From Cryobacterium breve (GTDB lineage Bacteria > Actinomycetota > Actinomycetes > Actinomycetales > Microbacteriaceae), in contig NZ_SOGJ01000015.1 of NCBI RefSeq assembly GCF_004402375.1, forward strand, positions 147,623-211,622: a stretch of DNA of 64,000 bases. Direction: 5' to 3'. A program made the translations under genes and the position numbers. The notes beneath the pieces are model-generated. The model did not search any database and was not told the origin of the DNA. It saw only the letters and a list, made by a program, of their open reading frames with translations. Below are positions 47,637 through 55,167 of the stretch, one piece after another (position 1 is the first letter of the stretch; every line of letters begins with the position of its first letter).

Positions 47637-47723
47637 GGTCCATTGTCCCATTGACGCGCCCACGGCGTCTGTTCCGGCCCGGAGCGACCGGCGAAACTAG
47701 CTCGCCGTGGCCGAAACAGGCAG

Positions 47724-48755
47724 TTACCGGGCCGCGAGCGTGGCGACGATCGGGCGGTGGTCGCTGCCGGCGTCGTCCTCCGAGTCGATCACACTCATGC
47801 TCTGCACCTGCCAGTTCGGTGTGGCCAGCACGTGGTCGATCGGTGAGCCGAGAAGGGCCGGGGCGAAAGTCGGCCAGGTGCCGACGGCCCCCGATCCGGT
47901 CGCCAGGGCGGCATCCCGACAGTCTCCGAGAACGGCACCGGCGGTTGCCTCACGGCCGCTCAGGTGGTCGACCGTCGCGTTGAAATCCCCGGCCATGATC
48001 ACGTTCTCGCCCGTGCACTGCTCGGCGAGCCAGTCCAGGTCGGAGCGCCAGTTGGACATCTCCCAACGGATGGGCGCCACGGCGTGCACCGCGATGATGG
48101 TCGGGCCCGTGCGGTCGGCGGGTGTCGCGACGACGGTCGGCAGCACGTTGGTGTTGCCGGGTGGGCCGGAGCCGGCCTCGTTGCTGACCGTGTAGTCGCC
48201 GAGGTCGGGGCTGATCAACAGGGTCGTGGAGCGCGCCTTGGAGATCTGGTCGAACGCGAGGGTATGCACCCACATCGGGCGTCCGGCGTCGCGCATGGCC
48301 TCCGCAACGGCTTCCCCGGTGGCCTCGGTGGTCTCCGGCAGGGCGACCACGTCGGCGTTCTGCTCGAGGGCGAGATCGGCGATGGCGGCGGCGCCGGGCT
48401 CGTCACCGAGCGTGTTCCAACTGAGCACAGTGACGGCATCCGTGGTCTCGGCGACGGGCGCCGAGGCAGGAGCGCCGACACCGCGGACGGCCAGGACGCC
48501 GGCGTTTCCCACGCCGAAGAGCAGGAGGAGCACGACCAGCCCGCCGGCCAGCCGACGGACCGGGCGGAACAGGACGTAGATCGGCAGGAGCAGGGCGATC
48601 AGGACGATCGACACGGCCACGGCAGTCCCGCGCAGGGAAACGGCGTGCGCGGCCACCCAGGTGTTCTGCAGGCCGAACAGCTGCGGCCAGCCCAGCACGA
48701 GCAGCACGGCGGCGGTCGCGCCGAGGAACAGGGTGCGGAGGAGTCGATTCAACAT
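47724..48755 (-). CDS. Membrane-anchored endonuclease/exonuclease/phosphatase-family protein
   Basis: The 343-residue protein has three N-terminal membrane segments and an EEP-fold catalytic domain with VLSWNTLGD, VALPET, the metal/catalytic GDFNATVDH and SDHRPIVATL. The active site should face outside the cell. Substrate may be a nucleic acid or a phosphoester. The ATG at 48755 follows TAGCGT by 8 nt. It is divergent from the PHP-domain gene, with starts 74 bp apart. Confidence 0.85.
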   Translation of the reverse strand: MLNRLLRTLFLGATAAVLLVLGWPQLFGLQNTWVAAHAVSLRGTAVAVSIVLIALLLPIYVLFRPVRRLAGGLVVLLLLFGVGNAGVLAVRGVGAPASAPVAETTDAVTVLSWNTLGDEPGAAAIADLALEQNADVVALPETTEATGEAVAEAMRDAGRPMWVHTLAFDQISKARSTTLLISPDLGDYTVSNEAGSGPPGNTNVLPTVVATPADRTGPTIIAVHAVAPIRWEMSNWRSDLDWLAEQCTGENVIMAGDFNATVDHLSGREATAGAVLGDCRDAALATGSGAVGTWPTFAPALLGSPIDHVLATPNWQVQSMSVIDSEDDAGSDHRPIVATLAAR

Positions 48756-48817
48756 GTCCGACAACGCTAGACGACCTGGCTGGGAAGCCTTCGGCCGGGC
48801 CGGACCTACCGTCCAAC

Positions 48818-48823
48818 TAGCAT
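48818..48823 (+). promoter_or_regulatory. -10 element of the leaderless PHP gene
   Basis: TAGCAT lies exactly 6 nt before the ATG at 48830. The GGGGGA between them abuts the start codon too closely to act as a ribosome binding site. Confidence 0.65.
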
Positions 48824-48829
48824 GGGGGA

Positions 48830-49699
48830 ATGTCAGGTGCACGACGATTCAGAGATCCGATCGACCTGCACACCCATTCGAGCGTGTCGGACGGCACGGA
48901 AACCCCGTCCCAGCTCGTGCGGGCCGCCGTGGCTGCCGGCCTCGGCACGGTAGCGCTGACCGATCACGACTCCACGGCCGGCTGGGCCGAGGCGAGTGCC
49001 GCAGCCCGCGCCGCGGGCATCACCCTCATTCCCGGTATGGAATTCAGTACCCGGGTCGGCTACGCCAGCGTGCACCTCCTCGCGTACCTGTTCGATCCGT
49101 CCAACGCCGGCATCGTGGCCGAAACCGCCCGGGTGCGCCAGGCCCGGCTCGTGCGCGCCGAGCAGATGGTGGAACGCATCGGCGTGGACTACGCCCTCAC
49201 CTGGGACGACGTGCTCGCACAGACCACACCGGATGCGACCGTCGGACGCCCGCACATCGCTGACGCCCTGGTGGCACGCGGCCTCGCACTCACCCGGAGT
49301 GAGGCGTTCGCCGGGATCCTGCACTGGGAGGCCGGCTACTATCAGCCGCACTATGCGCCCGACCCGCTCCGGGCCATCACACTCGTGCGGGCGGCCGGGG
49401 GAGTGCCGGTGATCGCCCACCCCGCGACGCGCGGGGTGGACGATGTCATCGCCGAGGCGCAGTTGGCGAAGCTGACCGATGCCGGCCTGTTCGGCCTCGA
49501 ACTGGAACACCGGGAGAACAGGCCGGAGGCGAAGGCCCGCCTGTATGCGCTCGCAGAGAAGTACGGGCTTTTCGTGACCGGTTCCAGCGACTACCACGGC
49601 GAGGGCAAACCCAACCGCCTGGGCGAGAACACCACGGATCCCGAGGTGCTCGACCGCATCATCGAGCAGGGTGCGGGCTCACCGCCCATTTTCGGTTAG
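48830..49699 (+). CDS. PHP-domain phosphoesterase (TrpH/RNase AM-like)
   Basis: The 289-residue protein has the PHP metal motifs DLHTHSSVSDGT (HxH), ALTDHDSTAGW, IPGMEFST and SSDYHGEGK (DxH). The family includes 3',5'-nucleoside bisphosphate phosphatases and 5'-3' RNA exonucleases (YciV/RNase AM), a probable role here. It starts at ATG 48830, apparently leaderless. Confidence 0.9.
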   Translation: MSGARRFRDPIDLHTHSSVSDGTETPSQLVRAAVAAGLGTVALTDHDSTAGWAEASAAARAAGITLIPGMEFSTRVGYASVHLLAYLFDPSNAGIVAETARVRQARLVRAEQMVERIGVDYALTWDDVLAQTTPDATVGRPHIADALVARGLALTRSEAFAGILHWEAGYYQPHYAPDPLRAITLVRAAGGVPVIAHPATRGVDDVIAEAQLAKLTDAGLFGLELEHRENRPEAKARLYALAEKYGLFVTGSSDYHGEGKPNRLGENTTDPEVLDRIIEQGAGSPPIFG

Positions 49700-49715
49700 G
49701 TCGGCCTCCGACACG

Positions 49716-49753
49716 AAAAAAGGTGAGCAGAGGATTCTCTGCCCACCTTTCTT
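49716..49753. terminator. Bidirectional terminator between PHP and PTS genes
   Basis: AAAGGTG-A-GCAGAG (49719-49732) pairs with CTCTGC-C-CACCTTT (49737-49750), with a GATT loop. The A-run before the stem becomes a T-run on the minus strand, so it acts best for the PTS gene; the plus-strand TTTCTT is weaker. Confidence 0.9.
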
Positions 49754-49764
49754 CTCGGTGTGTC

Positions 49765-51819
49765 CTACTTGGCGCCGACCGTGATGAGCGGGCTTCCGAC
49801 CGTCACGTGTCCTGACGCCGCCTGGTCGACCGATCCGAACTTCTTGGGGTTCGTCACGAGCACCGGGGTGATCAGCGAGTAGCCGGCCGCCTCGATCACC
49901 GTGCGGTCGAAGGTCACCAGCGGGGTGCCAGCCTCGACCCGGTCGCCAGCGGCGACCTTGACGGCGAAGCCCTTGCCGGCCAGGTTCACGGTGTCGATGC
50001 CCACGTGAATGAGCAGTTCAACACCGTTGTCGAGCCGCAACCCGAAGGCGTGGCCGGTCGGCTGGGCAACGAGGACCTTGCCCGCACCAGGTGCGTACAC
50101 GGTGTCCTCGGTCGGGTCGATTCCGACGCCGAGACCGACGATTCCCTTGCTGAAAACGGGGTCCGGAACGTCGGCCAGAGGAACGACGATGCCGGCGACG
50201 GGCGAACCGATCGTGGCCAGTACGGTGGCAACAGCGGTAGCTGTGCCTGTGCCGGTGCCGGTTCCGGTTCCTGCGATACCTGCGGTAACCGGGGCGGCGA
50301 TGGTCGAGACAGGAGCTGCCTCCTCGGTCGCGACGGTTTCCGAAGCCTGAGCGGCGGCGAATTCCGCCTTCTGCTCTGGCGTCTTGTAACCGGAGAGGAT
50401 CACGAGGATCATCGCGGTGAAGAAGGATGCGCCGACGGCACCCGCGTACAGCGGGATGTTGTCGAACGCGGGGATGGTCAACAGCGAGGTGAAGACGAAT
50501 GCACTGGTCTTCACGCCGCCGCCCAGGCCGATGATGACGCCACCGACGAGGCAACCCACGAGCATCCGTGGGTAGATGCGCTTGAACCGCAGGTGGATGC
50601 CATAGAGCGACGGCTCAGAGATGCCACCCAGGAGACCGGCCGCGAGCGCGCCGGTGGCCGTCTGCTTCATCAGGCGGTCCTTTTCGCGAATGGAGAGGAA
50701 CAGAACGCCTGCAGTGGCACCGAAGCACGCGAAGTTCCAGGCGCCCATGGGGCCCTGGATGAAGTCATAGCCGAGGGACTGGATGTTGAGCAGCATGATC
50801 GCATTGAGCGGCCAGTGCAGTCCGAGCGGAACCATGAACGGGTAGGCCAGCGGGATGACGACCGCGAAGATGAACGGCGAGAAGTCGTTGATCGACTTAA
50901 GGAAGTTGCCGAGTCCGGCGCCTCCGTAGACGCCCATCGGGCCGATCAGGAAGGCGGTCAGCGGGATCATGATCAGCATGCTGAGGAACGGCACGAAAAT
51001 CAGCTGAACGCTCGCGGGGATGATCTTCTTCAGATACTTGGTCAGCAAGCCGAGCACGACCGCCATGAGCAGTGGCGGGAACACCTGCGAGCTGTAGTCG
51101 GTGACGGTCAGCGGAAGACCGAAGATCTGCACGACTGCTGCCTTGCCACCGAATACGGTCTCTGCGCCGTCGGTGAGTCCGAGAGCGTTGAAGCCGGGGA
51201 GCATGACGACGGCCATGATGCCGAAACCGACCCACGGGTCGGCACCGAGCCGCTTGGACGCGTTGTAGGCGACCATCAGCGGCAGGAAGACGAACACGCC
51301 CTGCCACATCAGGTTGATGAACTGCCAGGACGGGTCGAGTGTGACGCCCGGCGCGTTCCAGGACGGGATGACCTCAAGGGTCGCCATCAGGGCCATGAAG
51401 GTGATGAAGAGGGAAGCGCCGAGCAGGGCGCCGAGGATCGGGCGGAAGGAGTCCGAGAGGATCTCGAAGAACGTGTCCAGCCCGGAGAACTTTCCGCGCG
51501 GTCCCTTCGCGCGTTCCGCGGCCTTGACATCGGCGATGACGTCGCCTGTTTCGTGGTCGCCGGCGTGCTTCTTCATCCCGGGCAGCGCCATAATGTCGTT
51601 GTACACGGTCTCGACGGCCCCGCCGATGACAACCTGGTAGCGGTTGCCGGTCTGGGGAACTGCGCCGAGCACCACCGGCAGAGCCTCGACGGCCGCCTGG
51701 TCGATTCCCGATGCGTCCTTGAGGGTGAAGCGCAGCCGGGTGGCACAGTGCGTGAGGCCGACGACGTTCTCGGCCCCTCCAATACTATTAATTATGTCTG
51801 CAGCGGGTTGTGATGCCAC
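49765..51819 (-). CDS. bglF: PTS beta-glucoside-type transporter EIIBCA
   Basis: The 684-residue fused enzyme II has EIIB at about 1-90 (phospho-Cys25 in THCATRLRF), EIIC at about 110-470 with about ten membrane segments (FLPLMVAYNASKRLGADPWVG, GLGGGVKTSAF), and a Crr-like EIIA at the C terminus with the two histidines in TGHAFGLRL and LLIHVGIDTVNL (phospho-His in the second). A Gly/Thr repeat linker (AGTGTGTGTATAV) joins EIIC to EIIA. Sucrose, trehalose or beta-glucosides are possible; the sequence favours the beta-glucoside class. A candidate operator lies about 100 bp upstream. Confidence 0.9.
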   Translation of the reverse strand: MASQPAADIINSIGGAENVVGLTHCATRLRFTLKDASGIDQAAVEALPVVLGAVPQTGNRYQVVIGGAVETVYNDIMALPGMKKHAGDHETGDVIADVKAAERAKGPRGKFSGLDTFFEILSDSFRPILGALLGASLFITFMALMATLEVIPSWNAPGVTLDPSWQFINLMWQGVFVFLPLMVAYNASKRLGADPWVGFGIMAVVMLPGFNALGLTDGAETVFGGKAAVVQIFGLPLTVTDYSSQVFPPLLMAVVLGLLTKYLKKIIPASVQLIFVPFLSMLIMIPLTAFLIGPMGVYGGAGLGNFLKSINDFSPFIFAVVIPLAYPFMVPLGLHWPLNAIMLLNIQSLGYDFIQGPMGAWNFACFGATAGVLFLSIREKDRLMKQTATGALAAGLLGGISEPSLYGIHLRFKRIYPRMLVGCLVGGVIIGLGGGVKTSAFVFTSLLTIPAFDNIPLYAGAVGASFFTAMILVILSGYKTPEQKAEFAAAQASETVATEEAAPVSTIAAPVTAGIAGTGTGTGTGTATAVATVLATIGSPVAGIVVPLADVPDPVFSKGIVGLGVGIDPTEDTVYAPGAGKVLVAQPTGHAFGLRLDNGVELLIHVGIDTVNLAGKGFAVKVAAGDRVEAGTPLVTFDRTVIEAAGYSLITPVLVTNPKKFGSVDQAASGHVTVGSPLITVGAK

Positions 51820-51921
51820 CTGGATCTCCTTATGGTGTTCGCGCTTAACGTGTCATTCCCGCGTGGTGCAGGTCAGCGCGAACCCAGGGGCCGGCTGAGG
51901 CAATCGTGTCGATTTTCAATG

Positions 51922-51936
51922 ATCGTTAGCAACGAT
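51922..51936. promoter_or_regulatory. Palindromic operator upstream of the PTS gene
   Basis: ATCGTT-AGC-AACGAT is a 6+3+6 palindrome 103 bp before the PTS start, inside an AT-rich promoter-like patch. It resembles sites of LacI- or GntR-family sugar regulators. No regulator gene and no BglG-type antiterminator site is seen next to it. Confidence 0.6.
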
Positions 51937-52010
51937 AACGGTTTTTGACCACGATGGAATAAAAGTAATACTTTTTCTGTGCGTCGGCCCGTGTTCGGGC
52001 GGGCAAACGT

Positions 52011-52040
52011 AAAGCGCCCCCGCCGAAGCGGGGGCGCTTT
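52011..52040 (-). terminator. Terminator downstream of the DEAD-box helicase gene
   Basis: AAAGCGCCCCCGC (52011-52023) pairs exactly with 52028-52040 around a CGAA tetraloop. It lies 16 bp after the helicase stop on the minus strand. The following T-run is only three long, but the stem is very stable. Confidence 0.8.
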
Positions 52041-52055
52041 CCGAGCGAGGCGGCC

Positions 52056-53555
52056 TTAGCTGGGAGTGCCGGCCTGCGGGGCGTGGCGGCGTGTGCGGCT
52101 CCGACGGCGCGGGGCGCTGTTGCCGTCGTGGTGCTCGGCTCCGCCGCCATCGTGCGTGCTGGCGGTCGTGCCGGCGGTCGGGGCATCCGGGTTGGTGGTC
52201 GGACTGACCCTGGTACGCGAGCGGGGCGGACGGCTGCCCGTCTGATCGCCGCTGTGGCCTGCGCCCGAGCGTGCGGAGTCGGAGCGACCGGCACCGCCGG
52301 TGCGGCCTGCGCCGCCCGTGCGGCCCGCGCCGCCCGTGCGCGCAGCCGAGGCGGCGGTCTCCCGGATCGGCGATGCGCGGAGGCGCCCCTTCGACCCGGC
52401 CGGAATGTTCAGGTCGGTGTACAGGTGCGGTGAGGACGAGTACGTCTCCATTGGAACCGGGGTGCCGAAGTCCAGCGCGTTGTTGATCAACGTCCACTTG
52501 TGCATGTCGTCCCAGTCGACGAATGTGACGGCGATGCCGGTCTTGCCTGCGCGGCCGGTGCGTCCCACGCGGTGAAGATAGGCCTTCTCGTCTTCGGGGA
52601 TGGTGTGGTTGATCACGTGGGTGACGTCATCGACGTCGATGCCCCGAGCGGCGACATCCGTTGCGATCAGGATGTCCTTCTTGCCGGCCTTGAAGGATGC
52701 CATGGCACGCTCACGCTGTTCCTGGTTGAGGTCACCGTGCACGGCCGTGGCGTTGAAGCCGCGGTCGCCGAGTTCCTCGACCAGCTTGGCGGCGGCCCGC
52801 TTCGTGCGGGTGAAGATCACGGTCTTGCCGCGGCCCTCGGCCATCAGGATGCGTCCGATCACCTCGTCCTTGTCCATGTTGTGCGCGCGGTACACGAGGT
52901 GCTCGATGTTGGCCTGCATCAGGCCCTCATCGGGGTCGGTCGCACGGATGTGGATGGGCCGGTTCATGAATCGGCGCGCCAGGGCGACGATCGGGCCCGG
53001 CATGGTGGCCGAGAACAGCATCGTGTGGCGGGTGGACGGAGTCTGCGAGAAGAGCTTCTCGATGTCGGCGAGGAAGCCGAGGTCGAGCATCTTGTCGGCC
53101 TCGTCGAGCACCATCTCGCTCACGTTGGCGAGGCTGAGAAGGCGCTGGCTCGCGAGGTCGAGCAGGCGGCCGGGGGTGCCGACGACGATCTGCGCGCCGG
53201 CCTTGAGAGCCTCGATCTGGCCCTCGTAGGCCTTGCCGCCGTAGATGGAGACGACCTTGGTGTTGCGGTTGCTCGAGGCCGTCTCGAGGTCTTCAGAGAC
53301 CTGCACGCACAGCTCGCGGGTCGGAACGACGACGAGAACCTGCACGCCCGGCGCGGGGTCGAGCCCCAAGCGCTGGATGATCGGAAGGCCGAAGCCGAGG
53401 GTCTTGCCGGTGCCGGTCTTGGCTTGGCCGATGATGTCCTGACCGCTCAGGGCGAGGGGGATGGTCTGAACCTGGATGGGGAAGGGCTCGATGATGCCTT
53501 TATCAGCGAGAGCCTGAACCATGTCTTGGTCGATATTGAGTTCGGAGAAAGTCAC
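52056..53555 (-). CDS. DEAD-box ATP-dependent RNA helicase (RhlE/CsdA-like)
   Basis: The 499-residue helicase has the Q motif, motif I AKTGTGKT (45-52), PTREL, DEAD (VLDEADKM), SAT, and the C-terminal RecA-like motifs (VHGDLNQEQR, ATDVAARGIDVDDV, HRVGRTGRAG). A Gly/Arg/Thr-rich tail with GGAGRT repeats (about 415-440) precedes a basic end. It unwinds RNA, probably rRNA or mRNA in cold or ribosome assembly. GTG at 53555 follows AAGG. Gene order with the ferritin-like protein is conserved. Confidence 0.93.
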   Translation of the reverse strand: MTFSELNIDQDMVQALADKGIIEPFPIQVQTIPLALSGQDIIGQAKTGTGKTLGFGLPIIQRLGLDPAPGVQVLVVVPTRELCVQVSEDLETASSNRNTKVVSIYGGKAYEGQIEALKAGAQIVVGTPGRLLDLASQRLLSLANVSEMVLDEADKMLDLGFLADIEKLFSQTPSTRHTMLFSATMPGPIVALARRFMNRPIHIRATDPDEGLMQANIEHLVYRAHNMDKDEVIGRILMAEGRGKTVIFTRTKRAAAKLVEELGDRGFNATAVHGDLNQEQRERAMASFKAGKKDILIATDVAARGIDVDDVTHVINHTIPEDEKAYLHRVGRTGRAGKTGIAVTFVDWDDMHKWTLINNALDFGTPVPMETYSSSPHLYTDLNIPAGSKGRLRASPIRETAASAARTGGAGRTGGAGRTGGAGRSDSARSGAGHSGDQTGSRPPRSRTRVSPTTNPDAPTAGTTASTHDGGGAEHHDGNSAPRRRSRTRRHAPQAGTPS

Positions 53556-53744
53556 GAATTATTGCCTTGTCATTAGCTGGAAGCGGGATGCGCCCGTCTT
53601 TTGCTTCGGGCACCTGGCCACCGATCCATGCCGATGGCGTGGTCCCACCTTATCGGGCAGCCCTGTGAAGTGGCTTATACCGCACCGGAGCGTGCCGATA
53701 CGCCCCGCGCAGCCGGAACCAGGCGCACGGGCGTGCCACTGTCC

Positions 53745-53750
53745 TAAGCT
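53745..53750 (+). promoter_or_regulatory. -10 element of the leaderless ferritin-like gene
   Basis: TAAGCT lies exactly 6 nt before the GTG at 53757, with no ribosome binding site. Confidence 0.7.
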
Positions 53751-53756
53751 GGGCGT

Positions 53757-54470
53757 GTGATCAAGTGGACCGATCGGCGTGCACAGCGCGTGGAAACCCC
53801 CCGACTGTCGACGCGGGGAGAACGCCAGTCGACCACGAAAGTCGACATCGCCGGGTTCGCCCCTGAGCTTCTGACCTACCTCGGCCAAGCGGCGTACTTC
53901 CAACTCGGAATGTTCGAGAACATCGCCCGGGCGATCTCCATCGCCCCCGAACTGGACGCCAAGGAGGCGCTGAGCGCCGCCGCCGGCCGGGCCCTTGCGA
54001 AGCACCAGGGGCTGGTCGCCGAGATCCGTCGGCGTGGCGGTGAGCCGTCCGAGGTGATGGCTCCGTTCGCCCCCGGGCTCGACGCGTTCCGGCATCAGAC
54101 GGCCGGCGCCGACTGGAACGAACTGCTGCTCAGCTGCTATCTCGCGGGCGGACTGCTCGACGACTTCTTCATCCGTCTGTCCGATGGCCTGCCCGGCGAC
54201 GTGGGCCCGCGGGTGGCGCACCTCCTGGGCCAGGATGCCGGCACCGATGTGCTTATCACCCACCTGAGGGCCGCCATTCGTTCCGACGCCGCGCTCGGTT
54301 CCCACCTTGCCCTGTGGGGGCGCCGACTGGTCGGTGACACGTTGCTGGTGGCCCGCTCGGCGCTGCCGATGGAGACTCACACCAGCGACCAGTCGCGCAT
54401 CGAGCCGGTCTTCACCGAGATCATCGCCGCGCATACGCGACGCATGGACGGCCTCGGCCTGACGGCCTGA
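53757..54470 (+). CDS. Ferritin-like fold protein (MiaE-like)
   Basis: The 237-residue all-helical protein resembles the ferritin-like/MiaE-type hydroxylase family found next to rhlE and DUF3107 in actinobacteria. Helix features include LLTYLGQAAYFQLGMFENIA with a conserved Glu, LAKHQGLVAEIRRRG and LLLSCYLAGGLLDDFF. Whether a di-iron site is intact is unclear; the EXXH pairs of MiaE are only partly matched. Function unknown. Confidence 0.75.
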   Translation: MIKWTDRRAQRVETPRLSTRGERQSTTKVDIAGFAPELLTYLGQAAYFQLGMFENIARAISIAPELDAKEALSAAAGRALAKHQGLVAEIRRRGGEPSEVMAPFAPGLDAFRHQTAGADWNELLLSCYLAGGLLDDFFIRLSDGLPGDVGPRVAHLLGQDAGTDVLITHLRAAIRSDAALGSHLALWGRRLVGDTLLVARSALPMETHTSDQSRIEPVFTEIIAAHTRRMDGLGLTA

Positions 54471-54529
54471 CCGCCACGGCCGTGGGCGGCGGCGGACGAT
54501 GCCGAGGCCAGAGCCGCCGCCGACACAGA

Positions 54530-54838
54530 TCAGGCGCGGGTCGGGTGCCCCTCGCGCAGCAGGGCGTGCAGCATCCGCTCGTCGCCTGCGGCGCGCGTGC
54601 GCCCCAACGTGAGGTCAGCGGCGCCGGATGCCAGCGCGGTCACCCCGAGGGTGATCCACCAGATCCAGCCGTCGTTCCAAGCCAGGCCGGCCCAGGTCAA
54701 CGCGACCCAGACGACGGATGCGACCAGGGTGCCGATGGCCGGCACGAGGACCGCTCCGTGCGTCTGGCGCCCGGGCAGGGAGTAGCGCGCGGCGAGCCCC
54801 AGAACCGCACCACCCAGGGCGATGAAGAGGAGTTCCAT
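54530..54838 (-). CDS. Small membrane protein, unknown function
   Basis: The 102-residue product has three membrane segments (LLFIALGGAVLGLAARYSL, VLVPAIGTLVASVVWVALTW, WIWWITLGVTALASGAADLTL) and a polar C terminus. It starts 6 nt after the DUF3107 stop, so the two are probably one transcript. I do not recognise a family. Confidence 0.75.
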   Translation of the reverse strand: MELLFIALGGAVLGLAARYSLPGRQTHGAVLVPAIGTLVASVVWVALTWAGLAWNDGWIWWITLGVTALASGAADLTLGRTRAAGDERMLHALLREGHPTRA

Positions 54839-54844
54839 GGGAGG

Positions 54845-55069
54845 TTAGGCGACGAAGCCGACGCGGCGGGACTCCTCGGAGCCCAGCTCCACGTACGCGA
54901 GCCCGATGGTCGGGACGATGTAGACCTTGCCCTTGCTGTCGGAGAGCTTCAGATACCCGGTCTGCCCGGCGAGAGCGGCAGCGACCGTTTCCTCGACTTC
55001 GTTCGCGGGCTGTGAGGTCTCGAAGCCAATCTCACGGGGAGAATTGAAGATGCCAATGCGGATATCCAC
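54845..55069 (-). CDS. DUF3107 small protein (TB9.4-like)
   Basis: The 74-residue product starts VDIRIGIFNSPREIGFETSQ and matches DUF3107, an ATP-binding-like small protein near rhlE and the Adn genes in mycobacteria (TB9.4). GTG at 55069 follows AAAGG; a longer in-frame start upstream has no site. It is divergent from adnA. Confidence 0.88.
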   Translation of the reverse strand: MDIRIGIFNSPREIGFETSQPANEVEETVAAALAGQTGYLKLSDSKGKVYIVPTIGLAYVELGSEESRRVGFVA

Positions 55070-55154
55070 CAGATGCGCCTTTCGTTGCCTAAGCGCCCAG
55101 ATTACGACAGAACCGCGCACGGGCCGGACACCGTTCACTGTCGGCGCAACCCGC

Positions 55155-55160
55155 TAGCTT
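55155..55160 (+). promoter_or_regulatory. -10 element of leaderless adnA
   Basis: TAGCTT lies 7 nt before the GTG at 55168 and no ribosome binding site is seen. Confidence 0.6.
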
Positions 55161-55167
55161 TGAAAAC

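Noticed and set aside
47659-47717. Overlapping inverted pairs (CCACGGCG with CGCCGTGG, CTGTTCCGGCC with GGCCGAAACAG)
   Set aside because: The two pairings compete and share bases, there is no T-run, and no second copy is seen in the window; too weak to call.
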